Of a stretch of 64,000 bases of DNA, positions 55,823-64,000 are shown in pieces. How positions within the stretch are numbered: the first letter of the stretch is position 1; each line of letters starts with the position of its first letter. The notes below the pieces were generated by a model, which saw nothing but the letters and a program-made list of their open reading frames with translations, made no database searches and was not told the origin of the DNA. The stretch is taken from NCBI RefSeq assembly GCF_000986865.1, contig NZ_LAVS01000006.1:39331-103330 (forward strand), in the 5' to 3' direction. This stretch comes from Rheinheimera mesophila (GTDB lineage Bacteria; Pseudomonadota; Gammaproteobacteria; Enterobacterales; Alteromonadaceae). Made by a program: the position numbers and the translations under genes.

Positions 55823-58258
55823 TTAGGTCTTTTTCACTATGCTCAGCACAGTCTGCAATACATCTGCTCTTAATAAGCCATTTACTGTCTGCTGCAATGG
55901 CAACAGAATAGTTGTAGCTTCCAGCTCATTTTGCTCGTTGGTATGGCAATAGCCTGCTTCGCGAAGTGCCGTAATTAAGGTCGCAAATAGCTGTTTATCA
56001 TGGTATTCAGGTGAACTGATGCCATGCAAAGTGCTTAAACGCTGCGCCAGTTCATGGCTTTGTTGCTCTAAATCAGCCCGGGTCAGCGGGCTCTGAAGTT
56101 GCAGTAAATTTAATACCACCGCATAACGTTGCAACACATCCTGAGCGTTAAAGGCCAGCAGCTCCAGCATAAAATGACCTGCCTGTTGCACCGGAACAGC
56201 CTGTAAGGACTGGCCTTTGGTTTCGATCAGTTGGTGTTTTTGCAGTTGTTCCAGCACTTGTTCTATATAAGAGTTGAAGTCATCCAGGCGTAAAAACAGC
56301 TCATGCTGTAACAACGGCTGTAGCAACTGACAAATATTCATCAGTTGTACTTTAGTTAAGCCTGGGTGCTGCAACAAGGCCGTAGCCAAAATAGCAGGCA
56401 GCATAAACAAGTGACAGACGTTATTGCGGTAGTAACTTAATAAAATCGCGTTTTCCGGCGTCAGTTGAATTATCTGGCCAAAGCTGTCTTGTGACACTGC
56501 CACTTTCTTCAGGCGAATCGCATGGTCAATCCACTGGCTGACCGAACCTTCAGGTAAGGTCACGCCCGAATGATAAGGCGCATAGTGTTGTAAGTTACGG
56601 TAAAACTCCAGTTGGCTCGTCAGTTCCTGGCGGGTTAGCGAGTGTTGCCGGGTAGCCAGTAAACAGGTGGCAATGAGGTTGATGCTGTTGAGCGCTGCCG
56701 CTTGGTTAATCCGCTGCATAATGTCTGTTGCCAGTGTAGCGACTGCCGGGTTCAGCCAGGCCGGCTTTTGGCTATCTGCCGTCTCCATCGAAGCGCGCCA
56801 GTCCGGTACCTGCTGGTTTAAAAACGCATTCAGTGAAATAGGCTGACCAAAATTGACATAGCCATAACCATAATCCCTGAGTTTACGCGCTGCACTGAAT
56901 ACGCCACCTATGGATTCTTTTTTCTTGCTCGAGCCTTTGAGTTCGGTCAGGTAGGTGTTGACCTCCATCACATGCTCATACCCTAAGTACACAGGGACTA
57001 AGCTGATAGGTCTGTCGATGCCACGCAATACCGCCTGCACCGTCATCGCCAGCATACCTGTTTTGGGTTGCAGTAAACGGCCAGTGCGGCTGCGACCGCC
57101 TTCGGAGTAATACTTTACCGGATAACCTTTGCTAAATAGCTGACTCAAATACTCTCGAAACACCGCTGAGTACAACTTTTCGCCACTGAAGCTGCGGCGG
57201 ATAAAAAAAGCACCACCACGGCGGAAAAAGTTACCGACAGGCCAAAAGTTCAGGTTGATGCCTGCCGCTATATGAGGTGGAGCCAAACCCTGATGGTAAA
57301 TGACGTAGCTGAGTAACAGATAATCCATATGACTGCGATGGCAGGGCACGTAGACAATTTCGTGACCTTTTTGTACCAAATCTGTCAGTACCTGGCCGTT
57401 GGTAATTTTCAAGCCGGAATACAGCTTTTTCCATAACCAGCCCAGGAAACGATCGCCTACTCTTAAGGTAGATTCACGGTAATCGGCTGCTATTTCTTCC
57501 AGCAGTTTTAACGCCTCAGCCCGCGCTTCTCTGGTACTGATTTTTTTTGTTTGCGCTTCTTCTTCAATGGCCTTTTTTAATGCATCAGAAGCCAGCAAAG
57601 AGTTAAATAATGCAGCTCTGTCCGGTAATTTCGGACCTGTCGCCGCCAGACGCTGGCGATAGAAATGGAAACGCGCCACCCGCAATAACTTATGGGCTGT
57701 GTCTTCGTTGACTGTGGCATTTTCAATAATCTGCCGCACAGAGACGGCTTTACTAAAACGCACCAGGGTATGACGCCCTGAAATTAACACAATAAACAGC
57801 TTGGCCAGCCAGCTTGGGGATTCAGATTCGCCCAGCATAGACTTGACGCTGTCTTCTTTACCCGGAGCCCGGCCCCACAATACTGATACAGGGATCAGTT
57901 GAGCTGAGAAATTAGGATCCCGCTGATGCGCCTGTAATAAGGCTAAACCTTGTTGTAAGGCGTCAGTCGAGGTACGACTGCCCCACAGCACACGAGGTTG
58001 TTCAAGAAAAATAATACGGGACAGGCTGCTGTTCCCCACCTGTACAGGGGTCATCGGATCGGGCAGATCCAGTTTCTGACAGACTCGGGCTAAGGTGGCT
58101 AAATCGCTGGATGAGGCCGTTCTGCTGATGTAAAACACGGGCTGTTTGGGATCCAGCGCCAGATTTTCCGCTACAGGTTCAGGCACTATTTTGCATCTGA
58201 CCAAAGGTTTGAGTGGCCAATACAGCAGCTTGGCTAACCATGTCATTGGTTTTAACAT
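55823..58258 (-). CDS. plsB: Glycerol-3-phosphate acyltransferase
   Basis: Inner-membrane enzyme that acylates position 1 of glycerol 3-phosphate, the first step of phospholipid synthesis. With the start at 58258 it has 811 residues, close to the E. coli length. The acyltransferase motifs are VPCHRSHMDYLLLSYVIY, FFRRGGAFFIRRSF, YYSEGGRSRTGRLLQPK and LVPVYLGYEHV. An open frame extends upstream to 58378, but this would run through both SOS boxes and add 40 unrelated residues; CGGA precedes the ATG at 58258. Divergent from lexA, the E. coli arrangement. Confidence 0.93.
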   Translation of the reverse strand: MLKPMTWLAKLLYWPLKPLVRCKIVPEPVAENLALDPKQPVFYISRTASSSDLATLARVCQKLDLPDPMTPVQVGNSSLSRIIFLEQPRVLWGSRTSTDALQQGLALLQAHQRDPNFSAQLIPVSVLWGRAPGKEDSVKSMLGESESPSWLAKLFIVLISGRHTLVRFSKAVSVRQIIENATVNEDTAHKLLRVARFHFYRQRLAATGPKLPDRAALFNSLLASDALKKAIEEEAQTKKISTREARAEALKLLEEIAADYRESTLRVGDRFLGWLWKKLYSGLKITNGQVLTDLVQKGHEIVYVPCHRSHMDYLLLSYVIYHQGLAPPHIAAGINLNFWPVGNFFRRGGAFFIRRSFSGEKLYSAVFREYLSQLFSKGYPVKYYSEGGRSRTGRLLQPKTGMLAMTVQAVLRGIDRPISLVPVYLGYEHVMEVNTYLTELKGSSKKKESIGGVFSAARKLRDYGYGYVNFGQPISLNAFLNQQVPDWRASMETADSQKPAWLNPAVATLATDIMQRINQAAALNSINLIATCLLATRQHSLTRQELTSQLEFYRNLQHYAPYHSGVTLPEGSVSQWIDHAIRLKKVAVSQDSFGQIIQLTPENAILLSYYRNNVCHLFMLPAILATALLQHPGLTKVQLMNICQLLQPLLQHELFLRLDDFNSYIEQVLEQLQKHQLIETKGQSLQAVPVQQAGHFMLELLAFNAQDVLQRYAVVLNLLQLQSPLTRADLEQQSHELAQRLSTLHGISSPEYHDKQLFATLITALREAGYCHTNEQNELEATTILLPLQQTVNGLLRADVLQTVLSIVKKT

Positions 58259-58337
58259 ATCAAATCCGTACTTATAAACAGCCGCTAGAATAGCATGGAA
58301 GGTCTTACCAGCAAAATGCTTGGCAGACTGCAAAAGG

Positions 58338-58375
58338 CTGTATATACTCACAGTATCCACTGTATAGGTATTCAG
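58338..58375 (+). promoter_or_regulatory. Two LexA (SOS) boxes upstream of lexA
   Basis: CTGTATATACTCACAG (58338-58353) and CTGTATAGGTATTCAG (58360-58375) both fit CTG-N10-CAG. Their centres are 22 bp apart, so they lie on one face of the helix. The second ends 4 bases before the lexA ATG, predicting autorepression. Divergent plsB could also be affected. Confidence 0.92.
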
Positions 58376-58379
58376 CATT

Positions 58380-59009
58380 ATGCGTCCATTAACACCACGA
58401 CAAGCCGAAATTCTGCAACTGCTTAAAGATTATCAAGCCGCTTCAGGTATGCCGCCAACCCGTGCTGAAATTGCGACTCAGCTTGGGTTTAAGTCTGCCA
58501 ATGCTGCTGAGGAGCATTTAAAAGCACTGGCAAAAAAAGGTTTTATCGAAATGATGCCGGGCACTTCCCGGGGGATCCGTTTGGTTGAAGATGAAGCCGT
58601 GAATGATGTGGAGCAAGAAGAACCGGGCTTGCCATTGATTGGTAAGGTCGCGGCTGGGCAACCTATTCTGGCGGCAGAACATATTCAGCAGCGTTATCAA
58701 CTGGATGCCAGCTTGTTTAAACCTAATGCCGACTTTTTATTAAAAGTGCAGGGCATGAGTATGAAAGACATCGGTATTTTAGATGGTGATTTACTGGCAG
58801 TGCATAAAACTACGGAAGCCCGGCAGGGGCAGATTGTGGTGGCCAGAGTAGAAGATGAAGTCACAGTAAAGCGTTTTCGCCGTGAAGGGCAGATGGTTTA
58901 CCTGCATCCGGAAAACAGCGATTTTGACGTGATTAAAGTAGACCTCAGTCAACAGTATTTTGCCATTGAAGGCCTCGCCGTTGGTGTGATCCGCACCAGC
59001 AGTTGGTAA
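58380..59009 (+). CDS. lexA: LexA repressor
   Basis: SOS regulator that cleaves itself when RecA is activated. The 209 residues have a winged helix ([20 protein letters not shown]), the cleavage site A92-G93 in VAAGQPI, the catalytic S127 in QGMSMKD and K164 in VTVKRF. Two SOS boxes precede it. No umuDC or sulA-like gene follows. Confidence 0.97.
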   Translation: MRPLTPRQAEILQLLKDYQAASGMPPTRAEIATQLGFKSANAAEEHLKALAKKGFIEMMPGTSRGIRLVEDEAVNDVEQEEPGLPLIGKVAAGQPILAAEHIQQRYQLDASLFKPNADFLLKVQGMSMKDIGILDGDLLAVHKTTEARQGQIVVARVEDEVTVKRFRREGQMVYLHPENSDFDVIKVDLSQQYFAIEGLAVGVIRTSSW

Positions 59010-59044
59010 AAAATCTACCTGACTCAATAGTTTGCTAATACATC

Positions 59045-59090
59045 AAGCACTGGTACGACCATTTGGTTTTATCGGTGCTTTTTCGTTTTT
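59045..59090 (+). terminator. Terminator after lexA
   Basis: AAGCACTG (59045-59052) pairs with CGGTGCTT (59073-59080) with one G-U pair, followed by TTTCGTTTTT. The loop is 20 bases and may itself be partly paired. Confidence 0.7.
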
Positions 59091-59284
59091 CGGGTTTACT
59101 TCTGTTCGTTCCTTGACTAATTGTTAGATGCAACTGATAACAAAATAAACACATCAGTGCACCGGTTTTAGTTGTTTAAATCGGGATAATAATAAAAATG
59201 GCGGTTGCGGACTAAAGACGAAGTTGGATGTGTAGTGTCTTTCAATCTGCAATTTGCTTTGTGCAAAGACAGAGGAGAAGTCAC

Positions 59285-60418
59285 GTGGCGAAAACCAGTT
59301 ATCTGTGTTGGTCGCTGCTAACCTTTTTGCTTGCGTTCTCAACGCAGTCTGCAGAAATGCCTTTGAACATGACTCAAGGGGTTACAGAAATCAGTCAGCA
59401 GGTTTACGACCTGCATATGAAGATTTTTTACATTTGCTGTGCAATAGGGGTAGCGGTTTTTGGGGTGATGTTTTGGTCCATCATCCATCATCGTAAGTCG
59501 AAGGGTGTCGCGCCCGCCCAATTCCATGAAAGTACCAAAGTTGAGCTACTTTGGACCGCTTTACCTGTGGTTATTCTGATTTTAATGGCGATACCCGCCA
59601 CCCAAACCTTGATCGCAATGGAAGACACTTCTGAAGCTGATGTCACTATTTTAATCACCGGCTCACAGTGGAAGTGGCACTACAAGTACATGGACCACAA
59701 AGTGGAGTACTACTCTTTGCTGGCCACGCCCCGCAAACAAATCGACAATAAGTTGAAGAAGGGTGAAAACTACCTGTTGGAAGTCGACAGGCCTTTGGTG
59801 ATCCCTACAGGTAAAAAGGTGCGCTTTTTAGTCACCTCAGATGATGTGATCCACTCCTGGTGGGTACCAGCTTTTGCAGTAAAAAAAGATGCCAACCCTG
59901 GTTTTATTAATGAAGCCTGGACCAAGGTCGATCATCCCGGCGTGTACAGAGGTCAGTGCGCTGAGCTGTGCGGTAAAGATCATGGTTTTATGCCAGTGGT
60001 GGTCATTGCCAAAGATCAGGCTGATTTTGAGCAGTGGATAGCTCAGGAAGCTGCTGCGCAAGCGGCCGCCAAAGCCGAAGAGCAAAAACTGCTGTCCATG
60101 AATATGAGCAAAGAAGAGTTAATGGCGTTGGGCGAAAAAACCTATATGGGTTATTGCGCGGCCTGCCATCAGCCTAACGGTGCTGGTATTCCTGGGGTAT
60201 TCCCTGCATTGAAAGGCAGCAAAATGGCGCTGGAAGATCTGCCCGCTCATATCGATATAGTGCTGAACGGTAAAACCGGCACTGCCATGCAGGCTTTTGC
60301 CAAGCAACTGACCTTAAGTGAAATTGCGGCTGTGGTAACTTACGAGCGCAATGCCTGGGATAACAATACAGGGGATGTAGTGCAAGCTGCCGACATCGCC
60401 AAAGCACAAAAACCTTAG
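59285..60418 (+). CDS. coxB: Cytochrome c oxidase subunit II with fused cytochrome c domain
   Basis: CuA-bearing subunit of the aa3-type oxidase. The GTG start at 59285 with GAGGAGAAG ahead gives a signal peptide; a longer frame from 59228 lacks such support. Two membrane helices (about residues 45-70 and 90-110) precede the CuA domain (IHSWWVPAF, then GQCAELCGKDHGFM). The C-terminal 90 residues carry a heme c site CAACH (291-295), so the enzyme is of the caa3-like kind. First of coxB-coxA-ctaG-coxC. Confidence 0.96.
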   Translation: MAKTSYLCWSLLTFLLAFSTQSAEMPLNMTQGVTEISQQVYDLHMKIFYICCAIGVAVFGVMFWSIIHHRKSKGVAPAQFHESTKVELLWTALPVVILILMAIPATQTLIAMEDTSEADVTILITGSQWKWHYKYMDHKVEYYSLLATPRKQIDNKLKKGENYLLEVDRPLVIPTGKKVRFLVTSDDVIHSWWVPAFAVKKDANPGFINEAWTKVDHPGVYRGQCAELCGKDHGFMPVVVIAKDQADFEQWIAQEAAAQAAAKAEEQKLLSMNMSKEELMALGEKTYMGYCAACHQPNGAGIPGVFPALKGSKMALEDLPAHIDIVLNGKTGTAMQAFAKQLTLSEIAAVVTYERNAWDNNTGDVVQAADIAKAQKP

Positions 60419-60427
60419 GGGGCGCAG

Positions 60428-62023
60428 ATGAGTACTGTTACTACAGATCCACATGCTCATGCTGAGCATGACCATCATCACGGACCAGCGAAAGGCTTAA
60501 AACGCTGGCTTTATACCACCAACCATAAAGACATAGGCACCTTGTATCTGCTGTTTGCACTGACGATGTTTTTTATCGGCGGGGCTATGGCTATGGTGAT
60601 CCGTGCCGAACTGTTTCAGCCAGGACTGCAAATTGTTGAACCGAACTTTTTTAATCAGATGACCACAGTGCATGGTCTGATTATGGTGTTTGGCGCGGTA
60701 ATGCCTGCTTTTACCGGACTTGCCAACTGGCTTATTCCTATGATGATAGGTGCGCCCGATATGGCGTTGCCCCGGATGAATAACTGGAGCTTCTGGATTT
60801 TACCTTTTGCATTTAGCATTCTGCTGTTGTCGCTGTTTATGGAAGGTGGCGGCCCCAGTTTTGGCTGGACTTTTTATGCACCGCTATCCACCACCTATAG
60901 CAATGACAGCACCGCGCTTTTTGTATTCTCTGTTCACATTATGGGTATATCGTCCATTATGGGCGCTATTAATGTGATAGTGACCATTATGAACCTGCGG
61001 GCGCCGGGCATGACCTACATGAAGATGCCATTGTTTGTCTGGACCTGGTTTATTACGGCTTATCTGCTGATTGCTGTAATGCCCGTGCTGGCCGGCGCTG
61101 TGACTATGGTGCTGACTGATAAGTATTTTGGCACCAGTTTCTTTGACGCTGCAGGGGGGGGCGATCCTGTATTGTTCCAGCATATTTTCTGGTTCTTCGG
61201 TCACCCCGAAGTTTACATCATGATATTACCTGCGTTTGGCATCATCTCCGCCATAGTACCCACTTTTGCCCGTAAGCCGTTGTTTGGTTACGCTTCTATG
61301 GTATACGCCACTGCCAGTATCGCCTTACTATCCTTTTTAGTCTGGGCGCATCATATGTTCACCACAGGGATGCCGGTGTTTGCTGAACTGTTTTTTATGT
61401 ACTGCACCATGCTGATCGCGGTACCGACCGGGGTGAAAGTGTTTAACTGGGTGGCCACTATGTGGCGTGGCGCCATGACCTTTGAAGTGCCGATGATGTT
61501 TGCCTTGGCTTTTATTGTGCTTTTCACCATAGGTGGCTTCTCTGGCCTGATGCTGGCCATCACGCCTGCTGATTTCCAATACCATGATACCTACTTTGTG
61601 GTGGCGCATTTCCACTATGTATTAGTCACAGGAGCCATCTTCTCCATTATGGCGGCCGCTTATTATTGGCTGCCGAAATGGACAGGGCACATGTATGACG
61701 AAACATTGGGGCAGTGGCATTTCTGGTGTTCGCTGATTTCGGTCAATGTGCTGTTTTTTCCGATGCACTTTGTTGGTTTAGCCGGTATGCCACGACGGAT
61801 CCCGGATTACGCACTGCAATTTGCTGATTTTAATGCGCTGATCAGCATTGGTGGTTTCGCTTTTGGCTTATCCCAGTTGCTGTTCGTCTGGTTGGTAGTG
61901 AAATGCATCAAAGGCGGTGAAAAAGCCACAGCAGAGGTTTGGGAAGGAGCCGAAGGACTGGAGTGGACTATTCCGTCTCCTGCGCCTTATCACAGTTTTA
62001 CTACCCCACCTGAAATCAAGTAG
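60428..62023 (+). CDS. coxA: Cytochrome c oxidase subunit I
   Basis: Catalytic subunit with heme a and the heme a3-CuB centre. The 531 residues have 12 membrane helices. Motifs include TTVHGLIMVFG, WFFGHPEVYIMILPAFGI with the cross-linked His-Tyr (cited in part), WAHHMFT and HFHYVLVTG. A His-rich N-terminal tail (HAHAEHDHHHG) precedes the first helix. It starts 9 bp after coxB. Confidence 0.97.
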   Translation: MSTVTTDPHAHAEHDHHHGPAKGLKRWLYTTNHKDIGTLYLLFALTMFFIGGAMAMVIRAELFQPGLQIVEPNFFNQMTTVHGLIMVFGAVMPAFTGLANWLIPMMIGAPDMALPRMNNWSFWILPFAFSILLLSLFMEGGGPSFGWTFYAPLSTTYSNDSTALFVFSVHIMGISSIMGAINVIVTIMNLRAPGMTYMKMPLFVWTWFITAYLLIAVMPVLAGAVTMVLTDKYFGTSFFDAAGGGDPVLFQHIFWFFGHPEVYIMILPAFGIISAIVPTFARKPLFGYASMVYATASIALLSFLVWAHHMFTTGMPVFAELFFMYCTMLIAVPTGVKVFNWVATMWRGAMTFEVPMMFALAFIVLFTIGGFSGLMLAITPADFQYHDTYFVVAHFHYVLVTGAIFSIMAAAYYWLPKWTGHMYDETLGQWHFWCSLISVNVLFFPMHFVGLAGMPRRIPDYALQFADFNALISIGGFAFGLSQLLFVWLVVKCIKGGEKATAEVWEGAEGLEWTIPSPAPYHSFTTPPEIK

Positions 62024-62031
62024 GAGGCGTT

Positions 62032-62595
62032 ATGGCACTAAAACATCAGCCTGTAGTGGTGAAATTATGTCTTCTGACAGCCGCCATGTTTGGTTTTGGT
62101 TATGCCTTAGTGCCTTTGTACGACGTGTTTTGTGATTTAACAGGCCTGAATGGTAAAACCTCGACTATGGCTGCGACAGCCGAAGCCGCTATACCGGATA
62201 AACAACGTGAAGTGCTGGTCGAGTTCATCGCCCGGCCCAATAACAACATGCCCTGGGTGTTTGAACCTGTAGTGCATAAACTACGGGTGCACCCGGGGGA
62301 AATTCATCGTATTGATTATCTGGCACACAATGTTACAGGCAGAGCCATGACAGCTCAGGCTGTGCCATCGGTCTCGCCGGGGCAGGCGGCTTTGTATTTT
62401 AATAAAATGGAATGTTTCTGTTTTACCCAACAACATTTGACGGCAGGTCAGCAGTTATTGATGCCGTTGCAATTTTATGTCGATCCCGCACTACCGGAAC
62501 AGTTCAGCACCATCACTTTGTCCTACACCTTGTACGAAGTAGACGCTGCCACCCCGGTCACTGCACAGACAGCAACAGGGGATAACAATGAGTGA
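62032..62595 (+). CDS. ctaG: Cytochrome c oxidase assembly protein CtaG (Cox11)
   Basis: Copper chaperone that delivers copper to the CuB site of CoxA. The 187 residues have one N-terminal membrane helix (VVVKLCLLTAAMFGFGYALV), the YDVFCDLTGLNGKT motif, and the copper-binding KMECFCFTQQ. It overlaps coxC by 8 bp. Confidence 0.96.
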   Translation: MALKHQPVVVKLCLLTAAMFGFGYALVPLYDVFCDLTGLNGKTSTMAATAEAAIPDKQREVLVEFIARPNNNMPWVFEPVVHKLRVHPGEIHRIDYLAHNVTGRAMTAQAVPSVSPGQAALYFNKMECFCFTQQHLTAGQQLLMPLQFYVDPALPEQFSTITLSYTLYEVDAATPVTAQTATGDNNE

Positions 62596-63469
62596 AAAAT
62601 ACCAACACTATTACGTACCAGAGCAAAGCCCGTGGCCGATAGTGGGCGCAGTGGCCTTGTTTATGATTGCTTTTGGCGCTGGCAATTATGTGAATGAAGT
62701 CACGAAAGATCAGCCCGGTTATGGTGGCTATTTGCTACTGGCTGGTGTTGCCACTTTAATTTTTATGCTGGTGGGCTGGTTTCGTAATGTCATAGATGAA
62801 TCTATGAATGGCTTGTACAGCAAACAACTGGACCGATCATTCCGCCAGGGTATGAGTTGGTTTATTTTCTCCGAAGTGATGTTTTTTGCGGCCTTTTTCG
62901 GGGCTTTGTTCTATGCCCGGATGATCGCGATACCGTGGTTGGATGGTGCCAGTAATAACGCCAGCACAGCTGCTGTGTTATGGCCAGCTTTTGAAGCGGC
63001 CTGGCCTTTATTAAAAACTCCGGGGGGGATCGAAACTCAAGCCATGCCATGGCAAGGTTTGCCCCTGTACAACACTATCATCCTGTTAGTTTCTTCTGTG
63101 ACTTTGCATTTTGCCCATGTGGGGTTGGAGCAAAATAAAAGAGGTCAACTCAAGTTAATGTTAGGACTTACTATCTTGTTAGGCGCACTGTTCCTCTCTT
63201 TGCAAGGTGTGGAATATGTGCATGCTTATCAGGATTTGGGTTTAAAACTGGACTCCGGTATTTATGGCAATACCTTCTTCCTACTGACAGGATTCCATGG
63301 TTTACACGTGACCCTGGGGGCCATTTTTTTACTGGTGATGTTTTTACGCATCGTACTGAAAAACCATTTTACCGCCGATAAGCATTTTGCCTTCCAGGCC
63401 GCGGCCTGGTATTGGCATTTTGTTGATGTGGTTTGGTTATGTCTGTTTGTTTTTGTCTACGTGCTGTAA
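62588..63469 (+). CDS. coxC: Cytochrome c oxidase subunit III
   Basis: 293 residues with seven membrane helices. Family motifs are YYVPEQSPWPIVGA, SEVMFFAAFFGALFYAR and FLLTGFHGLHVTLGAIFL, and YWHFVDVVWLCLF at the end. It supports proton uptake and stability of subunit I. Translationally coupled to ctaG. Confidence 0.97.
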   Translation: MSEKYQHYYVPEQSPWPIVGAVALFMIAFGAGNYVNEVTKDQPGYGGYLLLAGVATLIFMLVGWFRNVIDESMNGLYSKQLDRSFRQGMSWFIFSEVMFFAAFFGALFYARMIAIPWLDGASNNASTAAVLWPAFEAAWPLLKTPGGIETQAMPWQGLPLYNTIILLVSSVTLHFAHVGLEQNKRGQLKLMLGLTILLGALFLSLQGVEYVHAYQDLGLKLDSGIYGNTFFLLTGFHGLHVTLGAIFLLVMFLRIVLKNHFTADKHFAFQAAAWYWHFVDVVWLCLFVFVYVL

Positions 63470-63503
63470 GGCAGATGCGGGCTTGGTCGGCCCGCTGACT
63501 GAC

Positions 63504-63713
63504 TTAATAGGGGCGGCCGTGTGGCGTGATTATCCCAAATTGCAATGCGAGGATCACCAGTAGTAACACAATGGCCGACCACCAGACACGACGACCTAAA
63601 AACTTCGACATGCTGGGTTGGTTTTCATCGTTTTTGAGCATCAGAAATAACGCACGAAATAAGTTAAAAACAATAAAGAGCAGTAGTGCAATGAGTAAAA
63701 GTTTAATCCACAT
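63504..63713 (-). CDS. Twin-transmembrane protein (DUF2909 family)
   Basis: 69-residue membrane protein with two helices: MWIKLLLIALLLFIVFNLFR and VWWSAIVLLLVILALQFGI. The ATG at 63713 fits the DUF2909 N-terminus; the frame extends upstream to 63923 only as antisense of surf1. These small proteins are usual between coxC and surf1 on the opposite strand in this group. Role in oxidase assembly is suspected, not shown. Confidence 0.85.
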   Translation of the reverse strand: MWIKLLLIALLLFIVFNLFRALFLMLKNDENQPSMSKFLGRRVWWSAIVLLLVILALQFGIITPHGRPY

Positions 63714-63740
63714 AAAACCTCGCTTAGGGCTGGTCATCGT

Positions 63741-64000
63741 ATGACAGCCAAGCCTATTGGTACTCATTTTAGTCGCAACTGGCTGTTGGCTGTATTCACT
63801 CTGGTCGCTTTTGCGCTTTTGATCAAGTTGAGTTACTGGCAGTGGCAACGTGCTGAGCAAAAACAAACTCAATTGGAGCAGTTGCAGAGTGCCGAGCAAC
63901 AAGGGCCAGTGCAGTGGACGCATTTAGCCTCAGTGCCGGCAGAGCAACAAGATGGCCTGATGGTGCAAGGTAAAGCGGTCTGGTTAAAACCCGCCGTCTG
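63741..64000 (+). CDS. SURF1 family cytochrome oxidase biogenesis protein, 3' truncated
   Basis: The first 86 residues are in the window. The N-terminal membrane helix (LLAVFTLVAFALLIKLSYWQ) is followed by the family motif YWQWQRAEQKQ, then a periplasmic domain that runs off the end. SURF1 helps insert heme a into subunit I, which fits its place after the cox genes. The start ATG is 27 bp from the divergent DUF2909 gene. Confidence 0.85.
   Translation, partial: MTAKPIGTHFSRNWLLAVFTLVAFALLIKLSYWQWQRAEQKQTQLEQLQSAEQQGPVQWTHLASVPAEQQDGLMVQGKAVWLKPAV

Noticed and set aside
63714..63923. N-terminal 70-residue extension of the DUF2909 protein
   Set aside because: It lies antisense to the start of surf1 and the family begins at MWIKLLL; the extension is an open-frame artefact.

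Overview
The window is about 64 kb of a gammaproteobacterial chromosome. Gene order (lepA-lepB-rnc-era-recO-pdxJ-acpS; barA / rlmD-relA-mazG; rho-trxA / rhlB-gppA; ubiE-ubiJ-ubiB-tatABC-tatD-hemB; plsB / lexA; coxBA-ctaG-coxC-surf1) and protein style suggest the Alteromonadales/Chromatiaceae, most like Rheinheimera or a close relative. That placement is inferred from recall of family sequences; no search was run. Both ends are cut: lepA lacks its start and surf1 lacks its end. I saw no rRNA, tRNA, CRISPR array or insertion sequence.

Layout. 1-5829: housekeeping operon from lepA to acpS. 5969-9775: the most unusual locus, read here as a split borosin RiPP cluster. It has a short precursor peptide, a tetrapyrrole-methylase-fold backbone N-methyltransferase of the OphMA/SonM type, a GNAT acetyltransferase, a second precursor with the same leader but a different core, and a TPR-GGDEF membrane protein two bases after it. 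A strong terminator follows. 9822-19129: a TonB-like anchored protein, barA, rlmD, relA, mazG and two lipoproteins. 19130-21113: an accessory stretch with a DUF2971 gene between two highly structured non-coding repeats. 21114-26812: folE, a VOC protein, an alkaline-phosphatase-fold protein, an AGCS symporter, DUF3010, a 124-bp-period direct repeat and an unlisted 43-residue small gene. 27063-33825: a LysR regulator, a divergent MtnB-like protein with a MetJ-like operator, a methionine aminotransferase / omega-amidase / MFS operon, then cdd-deoA. 33939-50581: a binding protein, ndh, rho, trxA, rhlB, gppA, hemB, two diguanylate cyclases, tatD, tatABC, ubiBJE and an AlkC-like protein. 50905-64000: lipoproteins, an EVE-domain protein, tesB, plsB, lexA with two SOS boxes, and the cytochrome c oxidase cluster.

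How genes work together. The borosin locus would make one or two backbone-N-methylated peptides from two precursors with one methyltransferase; the acetyltransferase and cyclic-di-GMP protein are candidate accessory or response functions. At 28-31 kb, a KMTB-type aminotransferase and an omega-amidase form the usual pair that removes alpha-ketoglutaramate after glutamine-dependent transamination, and the adjacent AGACGTCT operator ties the locus to methionine control. Three GGDEF proteins in one window point to rich cyclic-di-GMP signalling.
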